Positions 1-5,886 of a DNA stretch of 10,229 nucleotides are shown piece by piece; the first letter of the stretch is position 1, and every line of letters starts with the position of its first letter. Source of the stretch: Rubrivivax sp. (lineage in GTDB: Bacteria > Pseudomonadota > Gammaproteobacteria > Burkholderiales > Burkholderiaceae_C). The notes below the pieces were generated by a model. It did not search any database and was not told the origin of the DNA. It saw only the letters and a program-made list of their open reading frames with translations. The DNA lies in assembly GCA_027484885.1 (NCBI GenBank), contig JAIXSD010000455.1:1-10229 (forward strand), read 5' to 3'. Position numbers and translations under genes: made by a program.

Positions 1-341
1 GCCAGGGCCAGGTTCACCCCGTGGGCCTGAAAGCCCCGAACCGCTTTGGCCTGCACGATATGCAGGGCAATGTCTGGGAATGGGTGGAAGACGTTTTCCA
101 TGACAGCTACCAAGGCGCCCGCGCTGAAGCCCGCGCGCGCTCGGGCGGCGCAGAGCCGGCCAAACGCGTGCTGCGCGGCGGCTCCTGGTTCAACGAAGCC
201 AAGCTGCTGCGGCCTCAGCACCGCAATGCTGAAGTACCCGAAGCCAGCTATGTGTTCTTCGGCCTGCGGCTGGCACGTGACCTCAGCGCAGCGGAGCATG
301 CACAGTTGAACAATCCCGGCCGCGCCAGCCCATCACCCTAG
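1..341 (+). CDS. SUMF/FGE-sulfatase domain protein, C-terminal part (5' end outside window)
   Basis: This is the C-terminal end of a protein of the formylglycine-generating enzyme / EgtB / PvdO superfamily. The reading frame is open to the left edge (first full codon at base 3), so the GTG at 21 is internal and the true start lies outside. Seen in the sequence: a VGL-x-APNRFGLHDMQGNVWEW stretch, the hallmark of the fold, then RVLRGGSW, and finally FFGLRLARDL, the usual end of the domain. A short Ser/Pro-rich tail follows. True FGEs have catalytic cysteines just after RGGSW; this segment has none, so sulfatase activation is unlikely. The family also includes non-haem-iron C-S bond-forming enzymes and structural or regulatory variants, and the substrate cannot be told from this fragment. 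It is convergent with the exporter gene and is not part of its operon, so a role in the lanthipeptide pathway is unproven. Confidence 0.85.
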   Translation, partial: QGQVHPVGLKAPNRFGLHDMQGNVWEWVEDVFHDSYQGARAEARARSGGAEPAKRVLRGGSWFNEAKLLRPQHRNAEVPEASYVFFGLRLARDLSAAEHAQLNNPGRASPSP

Positions 342-2437
342 GGCAAAACCGCCAGCCTCTGCGGCTGCAGCTCGATCACCCGGCCGGCCATGGCGATGGT
401 CTCCTGGCGATGCGCGATCACCACGCGTGTCAGCTGGAGTGCGCGGATGGCGTCGTTGACTTGCTGCTCGCGCTGGGCATCGAGGTGGCTGGTGGCCTCG
501 TCGAGGAACAGGATGCGCGGCTGCTTGTACAGGGCGCGCGCCAGCAGCAGGCGCTGCTTCTGCCCGCCGGAAATCGCGGCACCCATATCGCCGATCAAGG
601 TCTGCCAGGCCATGGGCATGGCCAGCACATCGTCCTCGACGGCGGCCATGCGGGCGCACAGGCGCACGCGGTCCAGGTCCAGCTCGCTCGCACCGAAGGC
701 GATGTTCTCGGCGATCGAGCCGGCGAACAGCTGATCGTCCTGCATGACCGCACCCAGGCACTCACGCCAGGCCTGCGGTCCCACGGCCGACAAGGGTCGG
801 CCCATGACCAGGATCTCGCCCTCGGTCGGCACCAGCAGGCCCAGCATGATCTTCAGCAAGGTGGTCTTGCCGCAACCCGAGGGGCCGACGATGGCCACCG
901 ACTCGCCGGCCGCGATGCGCAGATTGATGCCGTCCAGCACCCAGGGCTCGTTGGCGCCGTAGCGGAATCGCACCTGGCGCAGCTCAATGTCGGGCACGGC
1001 CGCCTCCGGCAGGCCCACGCCGCCTGAGGGCTCGGGCTCGCTGAGCACGATGTCGGCCAGCCGCTCCCGCTGGATGCGCAACATGCGCACCTGAAACGCC
1101 AGGTCGACCAGGGCGCTGATGCGGCTGCTGAACTGCAGCTTGTAGGCCGCGTAGGCAAAGCTCATGCCGATCGAAAGCTCACCGCGCATGACCAGCAAGG
1201 CGCCGAGATAGATCACCGCGATGTTCTCGACGCCAAACACCAGGGCATTGGCCGATTGATACAGGGTCGACAGGCGCTGGGTCGCCAGCTCCCGGTTGCT
1301 GGTGTTGACCAGGAGATTGAGCCAATGCGCCCGGCGCTCGTCCTCGCGGTTGAACAGCTTGATCGACTGCACCCCGCGCACCGATTCCAGCAAATGGCTG
1401 TCCTGGCGCGCCGCATGGACGATCTGCTCCTCGTTCGCGCGCCGAAACGGGGCATAGGACAGCACCCGAATCAAGACATAGATCGCCAGCGCCGCCAGGG
1501 TCACCAGGGCCAGCTTGACGCTGTAAATCAGCATCATGGCAAAGGCCACGCCCGCCATCAGTCCATCAAGCGCCGCGTTCAGCGCGGCGGCGGTCAAGGT
1601 CTGGCGGATGTTCTGGATCGCACCAAAGCGCGACATCACATCGCCCAGATGCCGTCGCATGAAATAGTCCATGGGCAGGCGCAAGAGCTTGCTCAAGACG
1701 CCGGAAGCCCATTGCAGATTCAGCTGGGTCGAAAAATAGATCACCATCCAGCTGCGCAAGGTGCTGAGCAGCAGCTGCAAAAGCATCAGCATGAAAAAGC
1801 CCAGGGCGATGACCTGCAGCAAATCGGTGTCCTGCTGCACGATCACCCCGTCCAGCACCCACTGCTGGAAAAACGGCGACACCACGGCCAGGATCTCCAG
1901 CGCCAGAGACAGCATCAAGACCTGGGCCAGCGAGCGCTTGAGCCCGCTGATCTGGCCGACCAGCTGGCCCAAGCCGACCGCGGGCCGGGGCTCGCTGCGC
2001 TCGAAGCTGGGCATGGGCGAAAGCTCCAGCGCCACGCCGGTGAAATGGCGCGAGGCCTCGGCCAGGCTCAGCTGGCGCACGCCGCTGGCCGGATCATGCA
2101 CAGTGATGTGGCGCGAGGTGGCCCGGCGCAGCACCACGAAGTGATTCATGTCCCAGTGCAGGATGCAGGGGGTTTGCAGCTGGGCCAGGTCCTCCAGCTC
2201 CAGTTGCACGGCCCGTGCGGCAAGACCGATCTCTGCAGCAAAACCCATCAGCTGTTTCAGGGTCACGCCCTTGGCGGACGCCTGCAGCCGCTGGCGCAAA
2301 TCGGCCAACTCCAGCCATTGCCCGTGGTAGCTGCTGACCATGGCCAGGCAGGCCAGGCCGCATTCGGCGGTCTCGGTCTGCTGCACCAGGGGCAGGCGCG
2401 CGCCAAAGCCAAAACGAAGGCCTTGCAGCGCGCTCAC
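338..2437 (-). CDS. C39 peptidase-containing ABC transporter (CvaB/LanT-like), lanthipeptide leader protease and exporter
   Basis: A 699-residue bifunctional exporter with the usual three-part layout. An N-terminal C39 peptidase domain (about 1-140) has QQTETAECG with oxyanion Gln20 and nucleophile Cys26, then His99 (in HWDMNHFVVL) and Asp115 (HDP), so the protease looks intact. A six-helix transmembrane domain follows (about 165-450). The ATPase domain (about 478-699) has Walker A GPSGCGKTT, a Q-loop VMQDDQ, signature ISGGQKQR near 622, Walker B ILFLDE near 642-647 and an H-loop His near 676. Family members cut substrates after a Gly-Gly or Gly-Ala and pump them across the inner membrane. 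Both precursor peptides upstream carry such sites. The start is a GTG overlapping the TGA of the fusion-protein gene (GTGA), implying translational coupling. The stop TAG overlaps the stop of the convergent SUMF-domain gene in a shared CTAG. Confidence 0.95.
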   Translation of the reverse strand: MSALQGLRFGFGARLPLVQQTETAECGLACLAMVSSYHGQWLELADLRQRLQASAKGVTLKQLMGFAAEIGLAARAVQLELEDLAQLQTPCILHWDMNHFVVLRRATSRHITVHDPASGVRQLSLAEASRHFTGVALELSPMPSFERSEPRPAVGLGQLVGQISGLKRSLAQVLMLSLALEILAVVSPFFQQWVLDGVIVQQDTDLLQVIALGFFMLMLLQLLLSTLRSWMVIYFSTQLNLQWASGVLSKLLRLPMDYFMRRHLGDVMSRFGAIQNIRQTLTAAALNAALDGLMAGVAFAMMLIYSVKLALVTLAALAIYVLIRVLSYAPFRRANEEQIVHAARQDSHLLESVRGVQSIKLFNREDERRAHWLNLLVNTSNRELATQRLSTLYQSANALVFGVENIAVIYLGALLVMRGELSIGMSFAYAAYKLQFSSRISALVDLAFQVRMLRIQRERLADIVLSEPEPSGGVGLPEAAVPDIELRQVRFRYGANEPWVLDGINLRIAAGESVAIVGPSGCGKTTLLKIMLGLLVPTEGEILVMGRPLSAVGPQAWRECLGAVMQDDQLFAGSIAENIAFGASELDLDRVRLCARMAAVEDDVLAMPMAWQTLIGDMGAAISGGQKQRLLLARALYKQPRILFLDEATSHLDAQREQQVNDAIRALQLTRVVIAHRQETIAMAGRVIELQPQRLAVLP

Positions 2438-3681
2438 AGCCGGCCTTTCAAGGCCAGCATGGGCTCAAAAATCCATTCGATCAAACGGCGCTCGCTGAGC
2501 ATCACATCGGCCTCCACCTGCATATCGGCCCGCAAGGCCACCGGCTGGCCATAGGCCATCACGGTTTGACTCAAGGGGCGCACCAGCACGCGGTAGCTGC
2601 GCTCGCCCGCCCCGCCCAGCGCAGCCGCCGTACCCGCGGCCGGCGCTTGCAAGGCGGCCCGCGAGACCTCCTGCACCACGCCCTCGTGCTGGCCGAACTT
2701 CTGATACGGAAACGCGGCATAGCGCAGCGCCACTTTCTGCCCCGGCTGCACAAAAGCCGCCGCGCTGGAGGGCAGCTGAAGATGCGCCTGCAAGGCAGCC
2801 CCCGCCGGCAGCAACAAGGCCAGCACCTGGCCCGCGGCCACCGTCTGGCCCGCATGAGTCTGCACCGAAGTCAGCTGGCCATCGACCGGCGCCGCCAGCA
2901 CCCACTCATGCCGGCCCTGGGCCTCGGCAATCTCCTGCTGCAAGGCGGCCAGCTGGCGCTCGGCCTGGGCGCGCGGGCTGCCATCGCGCAGGCCCTGGGC
3001 GCGCAACTCGGGCGCCAAGGTGGCCAGCTGCGAACGGATATCACGTTCGTTGCGCTCCAGGGCCGCCAGGCGCGCCTGCTGGTCCAACACCTCGTCCATG
3101 CGCTGCTGCACCTGCAAGCCCGAGGCAAAGCCCGTGCCTTGCAAAGCCTCGAACCGGGCCAGGGCCTCCTGGGCCGATTGCAGGCGGCGGCGCAGCAGCT
3201 GCTGCTCGGCCTGCGCACGCGGCAGCTCGGCCTCCAGATCGCGGCGTTTCTGCAGCAAGGTCTCGGCCTGCGCCGCGGCCAAGGCGTCCAGGCGCTGCAG
3301 TTCGGCACGCAGCTGATCCCGTTGTTGCTCCAGGCTGCGCACCGCGCCCTGGGCCAGCTCGCCCGCCACCGAGGGCCGGTCGGCCCGCAGGCGAAACAAA
3401 GGCTGACCTTGGCGCACCGTGGCGCCCTCGCTGACCAAGGTTTCGGCAACGACGCCGGCTTGCAGCATGGCCAGATTCACAAGACCGCGGTCCGGCACCA
3501 GATAGCCGCTGACACGCGCACGCTGTGTGTAGCTGACCAGGAACAACATCAGCAGCACCCCCAGGCCCAGGGCCAGGGCGGCCACGGACAACAGCCAGAA
3601 GCTGCGCGGGCTGCGCAGCAACACATGGCCCTGCGCATGGCCACGACGGGCATGCGCCAGGGCGGCTTGACGAAACAGCAT
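2434..3681 (-). CDS. HlyD/CvaA-family periplasmic adaptor (membrane fusion protein) of the peptide exporter
   Basis: A 415-residue adaptor that should link the inner-membrane C39 ABC exporter to an outer-membrane TolC-type channel (not in this window). Seen: a short cytoplasmic N-terminus (MLFRQAALAHARRG), one transmembrane helix at about 28-50, a YTQRARVSGYLVPDRG segment typical of CvaA/RaxA-like adaptors, a lipoyl-like half around residues 70-100, a long Gln/Ala/Leu/Arg-rich coiled coil (about 105-265), the second lipoyl half (VLAAPVDGQLTSV...GQTVAAGQ), a beta-barrel region, and a C-terminal membrane-proximal segment (ADMQVEADVMLSERRLIEWIFEP). I chose the ATG at 3679-3681 because GGAGG lies seven bases upstream of it. 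The frame is open further, to 3762, but that stretch is not adaptor-like. Its TGA stop overlaps the exporter start, so the two proteins are probably made together. Confidence 0.93.
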   Translation of the reverse strand: MLFRQAALAHARRGHAQGHVLLRSPRSFWLLSVAALALGLGVLLMLFLVSYTQRARVSGYLVPDRGLVNLAMLQAGVVAETLVSEGATVRQGQPLFRLRADRPSVAGELAQGAVRSLEQQRDQLRAELQRLDALAAAQAETLLQKRRDLEAELPRAQAEQQLLRRRLQSAQEALARFEALQGTGFASGLQVQQRMDEVLDQQARLAALERNERDIRSQLATLAPELRAQGLRDGSPRAQAERQLAALQQEIAEAQGRHEWVLAAPVDGQLTSVQTHAGQTVAAGQVLALLLPAGAALQAHLQLPSSAAAFVQPGQKVALRYAAFPYQKFGQHEGVVQEVSRAALQAPAAGTAAALGGAGERSYRVLVRPLSQTVMAYGQPVALRADMQVEADVMLSERRLIEWIFEPMLALKGRL

Positions 3682-3704
3682 GGCGCGTCCTCCGGCAATG
3701 CAAC

Positions 3705-3744
3705 ACGCCCGACCGGCCGACCACAGCCGCCCGGGCGTTTTTTT
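3705..3744 (+). terminator. Terminator-like stem plus T7 facing the plus strand (antisense to the operon)
   Basis: ACGCCCG (3705-3711) can pair with CGGGCGT (3732-3738), and seven T (3738-3744) follow on the plus strand. That is the shape of a Rho-independent terminator for plus-strand transcription, although the loop is long (20 bases) and no plus-strand gene precedes it. The core CGCCCGGGCG is itself palindromic. It may be chance, or it may stop antisense transcripts entering the precursor genes. Confidence 0.3.
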
Positions 3745-3749
3745 CAAGA

Positions 3750-3774
3750 GCGGGCCGGGCAAGCGCCGGCCCGC
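3750..3774 (-). repeat. Nine-bp GC-rich stem-loop after precursor B
   Basis: GCGGGCCGG (3750-3758) pairs perfectly with CCGGCCCGC (3766-3774) around a seven-base loop, 17 bases downstream of the precursor B stop at 3791. On the minus strand it is followed by CTCTTG and then a run of seven A, not T, so it is not a standard terminator. It probably protects the precursor mRNA 3' end or limits read-through into the exporter genes. Confidence 0.5.
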
Positions 3775-3790
3775 GCCCTCACACCTTCAA

Positions 3791-4069
3791 TCAGCAATAG
3801 GCGCTGGCACCGCCGCCGCAGCGCGGCGTGCGCGAGGCCGGCGGGCAGGCATTGGTGGCGCAGTTGCCGGTCGCCGGCGGGCAGCCCTGGGTTTGCGGCA
3901 CACCGGTGGGGCAGCCTGTGGCGGCATTGACGGTGATGCAGGGGCGGTTGGTGGGGTCCTCACCGCAGGCGGCGATCGAGGTGTAGCCACCGGCCACTTC
4001 GCTCAGTTCCGAAGGGCTGAGCTGGCGCACCGAGGTGGTGGCCAAGGCGAGCTTTTTGCTTTGCTTCAT
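3791..4069 (-). CDS. lanA: Lanthipeptide precursor B: 28-residue GG leader plus 64-residue core with 8 Cys
   Basis: A 92-residue peptide. The leader (1-28) ends LSPSELSEVAGG and shows the double-glycine signature: hydrophobic residues at -4 (Val25), -7 (Leu22), -12 (Leu17) and -15 (Val14), and Glu at -8. The C39 exporter downstream should cut after Gly28. The core (29-92) has eight Cys (35, 44, 53, 63, 70, 75, 84, 92) and twelve Ser/Thr. Seven of the Cys follow a Ser/Thr with two or three residues between: SIAAC, TNRPC, TQGC, TGNC, TNAC, TPRC, SAYC. Cys53 is ambiguous (Thr51 is very close, Thr46 farther). Cys53, 63 and 75 are followed by Pro. The composition is hydrophilic and Pro/Gly-rich, unlike membrane-active nisin-type peptides. 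A GGAAAG about nine bases before the ATG may serve as ribosome site. The leader matches precursor A at 16 of 28 positions without gaps. Assignment as a LanB/LanC substrate is inferred from context and composition. Confidence 0.88.
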   Translation of the reverse strand: MKQSKKLALATTSVRQLSPSELSEVAGGYTSIAACGEDPTNRPCITVNAATGCPTGVPQTQGCPPATGNCATNACPPASRTPRCGGGASAYC

Positions 4070-4123
4070 GATGATTCTTTCCGTTAGGGGAATGTGACCG
4101 CGAGGTCATGTGGGAACAGATGG

Positions 4124-4155
4124 ACCGGTGCCGCCCAGCTGCGGGCGGCACCGGT
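4124..4155 (-). repeat. Perfect 13-bp stem-loop between the two precursor genes
   Basis: ACCGGTGCCGCCC (4124-4136) pairs perfectly with 4143-4155 around a six-base loop. It starts 19 bases after the stop of precursor A and ends about 55 bases before precursor B. No T-run follows on the minus strand, so it looks like an mRNA-stabilising or processing hairpin or a partial terminator. Lantibiotic operons commonly have such a structure after the precursor gene, which raises precursor mRNA over the downstream genes. A smaller stem, TGACC-GCGA-GGTCA, lies at 4095-4108 in the same gap. Confidence 0.7.
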
Positions 4156-4174
4156 TCGGCGAGCCCTCAAAGAC

Positions 4175-4426
4175 TCAGATGCACCAACCCTTGGTGGCCC
4201 AGGGCGGACGGGTGGTCGGCGGCTGCGGCGGGCAGCCGGTCGTCTCTGGCGGCGGGCAGTTCTGGGTCTGGCAGGGGTTGTTCGAAGGACAGGGGCCGCA
4301 ATAGGCGTTGGACAGCGAGGTGTTGCCCGTGGGGCCGCCATCGGCGCCGACCACCTGGTCGACTTCGCTGGGCGACAGGCTGCGCACCGAGGTGGTGTTC
4401 AGCTTCAGTCGTTCTGACTTGCTCAT
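4175..4426 (-). CDS. lanA: Lanthipeptide precursor A: 28-residue GA leader plus 55-residue core with 6 Cys
   Basis: An 83-residue peptide, first of the two precursor genes in transcription order. The leader aligns without gaps to precursor B: LKLNTTSVRSLSPSEVDQVVGA, with Val25 at -4, Val22 at -7, Leu17 at -12, Val14 at -15 and Glu21 at -8 relative to cleavage after Ala28. A Gly-Gly three residues on (30-31) is a less well supported alternative site. The core (29-83) has six Cys (43, 46, 52, 57, 65, 82) and eleven Ser/Thr. SNAYC, SNNPC, TQNC, TTGC and TKGWC give candidate 4-5-residue rings. Cys46 has no close partner and would need a longer or overlapping ring. Cys46, 57 and 65 are followed by Pro, Pro-Pro-Pro and Pro-Pro. 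I chose the ATG at 4424-4426 because AAGGAAG lies just upstream and the paralogue starts at the same leader position. The frame remains open to 4489, but the added residues are not leader-like. Confidence 0.87.
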   Translation of the reverse strand: MSKSERLKLNTTSVRSLSPSEVDQVVGADGGPTGNTSLSNAYCGPCPSNNPCQTQNCPPPETTGCPPQPPTTRPPWATKGWCI

Positions 4427-4638
4427 GGATCTTCCTTGTCGAGTTGAAAGGCGGCCCGCAGGCCGCAAACGAAGGACGGGGCTGTTCACGGCACCCCCGT
4501 GTCGGCATCAACTTCGCGCCTGCGCTCCGTGCAGCGCAGGTGAGGGTCAACACCGCGGTCGCTGCCATACCGTCCAGCCCGGCCGAGCCTTCGGGTACCG
4601 CAGTCGAATTCAGTTCAGCGCGCTGAGCGCCAGGGTTA
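4427..4638 (-). promoter_or_regulatory. 212-base gap between lanC and precursor A with two hairpins
   Basis: No gene is visible here, and a third leader-like peptide was looked for and not found. An eight-base stem pairs 4519-4526 with 4533-4540 (CCTGCGCT/AGCGCAGG). A six-base stem pairs 4451-4456 with 4461-4466 (GCGGCC around CGCA), and on the minus strand it is followed by CTTTC. A TTGACC word on the minus strand near 4547-4552 resembles a -35 box, but I see no matching -10. The gap could hold a separate precursor promoter or an attenuator; neither is shown by sequence alone. Confidence 0.4.
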
Positions 4639-5886
4639 TCAGGGCACGGGCGCCGGCTGCCGCTGCACGCGCAGGGCGCGGCGGCCCGCCAAAAAAGGCA
4701 GGCACCAGGGCAGCGCCAGCGCGCCGCGCCGGCGCTCCTCCAGCACCAGGGCCAAGCCGGCATAGCCTTCCAGCAGGCTGAGATTGGCTGCATCCGGCTG
4801 CGCCAGGAACTGCGCCAGCAAACCCGTCTCACCTGCCAGCGGATGGAACTGCTCGAAGCGATGCACCTGCGACCACTGGTCCGGCGCCAGCTGATGCAAG
4901 AGCCAGGCCGAACCCAGGCTGCCGTGGCACAGCCAGGCATCGACAAACCCCAGGCCCAGCACCGGCCTGTGGGCCAGCGAACGCAGCAGGCGCTGCGACC
5001 AGGCCTCCAGCTCCGGGCGGTCCAGCGCCGCCGCGGCCAGCTGCAAGGCGGCGGCCGTGCCCAGATCCCCGTAGCACCAGGCGCAGCGGGTCGGGCCCGG
5101 GGCTTCGGCAGCCGCCCCGAAATGCCAAGGGCCCTGCTTCGACTCATGCCGGCGCAGATGCCGCAGCGCGCCCTCCAGCAAGCGGCGCGCCGTCGCCCGG
5201 CCGCTGCGGCCTCGGGCCAGGCCAAAGGCCAAGGCTGCCAGCACGCCCGCCTGACCATGGGCCAGGCCGAGATCGGTGCAGCCGGTCGGGTGCGCGTCCC
5301 CCATGGGGAAACCGCGGATCCAGGCTGGCGGGGTGAACCAGAAGAGTTCCTCCTCGGCACCGTCGGCCCCATCGGCCTCACACGCCTGGATCGAGGCGCA
5401 GGACTGCAGCCGCTCCACACAGGCCGCCACCAGGGGCAGGCGGCTGCCCTGCCCTTCCCGGTATGCGGCATACACCAGCAGCCCCGCCAGGCCGCTGATC
5501 ACATCGAAATGCTGGGCCGGGTCGGGTTCGGCGCGCAGCTGGTCCAGCAGCAGCTCGTCGGCATCGGCGGCCGCCTCTTCCGCCACACCCAGCTGGTAGC
5601 GCAGGTCCAGCTCCAGGGCCGCGAACAGCAGGCCTTGTGCGCCCTGAAACAAGCCTTGCGGATAGCGCGGCAGCTGCGCCAGCAGGCGCATCACCCGCTC
5701 CTCCACCCAAGCGCTGGACAACCCGGCGTCGGTCGCCTCGGCAGGGTCCAGCGCGGCCAGCGCGAGCAGCTGACCGGCGGCTCCGCAGGCGTAGCTGGCG
5801 TCCAGCCAGGCGCCGTCCAGATGGCGCAGCAGCTGCCGGCGCACCGCCGCGATCAGGCGGCCGGCCTCGTCGTTCTGCGCGCTCAT
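4639..5886 (-). CDS. lanC: LanC-like lanthionine synthetase C (zinc-dependent cyclase)
   Basis: A 415-residue cytoplasmic cyclase that adds peptide Cys thiols to dehydroalanine/dehydrobutyrine to form (methyl)lanthionine rings. The zinc and catalytic signature is complete: His210 in LGLAHGQAGV (catalytic His), Cys271 in WCYGDLG, and Cys320-His321 in LCHGSLG. Their spacing is close to that of NisC (His212, Cys284, Cys330, His331). Other alpha/alpha-toroid repeats are visible (QGAQGLLFA near 80, ISGLAGLLVY near 125, GYAGLALVLEE near the C-terminus). Length is normal for the family. The start is the ATG at 5884-5886, which overlaps the lanB stop (ATGA) and follows a G-rich TGGGGGC, so translation is likely coupled to lanB. 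The frame runs open upstream to 6513, but that part is antisense-frame shadow within lanB. The next gene, precursor A, begins 212 bases downstream. Confidence 0.95.
   Translation of the reverse strand: MSAQNDEAGRLIAAVRRQLLRHLDGAWLDASYACGAAGQLLALAALDPAEATDAGLSSAWVEERVMRLLAQLPRYPQGLFQGAQGLLFAALELDLRYQLGVAEEAAADADELLLDQLRAEPDPAQHFDVISGLAGLLVYAAYREGQGSRLPLVAACVERLQSCASIQACEADGADGAEEELFWFTPPAWIRGFPMGDAHPTGCTDLGLAHGQAGVLAALAFGLARGRSGRATARRLLEGALRHLRRHESKQGPWHFGAAAEAPGPTRCAWCYGDLGTAAALQLAAAALDRPELEAWSQRLLRSLAHRPVLGLGFVDAWLCHGSLGSAWLLHQLAPDQWSQVHRFEQFHPLAGETGLLAQFLAQPDAANLSLLEGYAGLALVLEERRRGALALPWCLPFLAGRRALRVQRQPAPVP

Noticed and set aside
1256..2554. Plus-strand open frame of 432 codons opposite the exporter
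   Set aside because: His/Gln-rich antisense shadow of a clear C39 ABC transporter.
3682..3762. Upstream extension of the HlyD frame
   Set aside because: The ATG at 3681 has a GGAGG site at ideal spacing and begins with typical CvaA-like sequence; the extension contains the intergenic stem.
2566..3930. Plus-strand open frame of 454 codons opposite the adaptor gene
   Set aside because: Low-complexity Gln/Leu/Arg/Gly translation, no motif or ribosome site; it mirrors the HlyD coiled coil.
4427..4489. Upstream extension of precursor A
   Set aside because: The leader paralogue starts at the equivalent of 4426, and a ribosome site lies directly before it.
4167..5471. Minus-strand open frame of 434 codons overlapping lanC and precursor A in another frame
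   Set aside because: Out-of-frame with lanC and precursor A, both of which have strong family motifs; its translation shows none.
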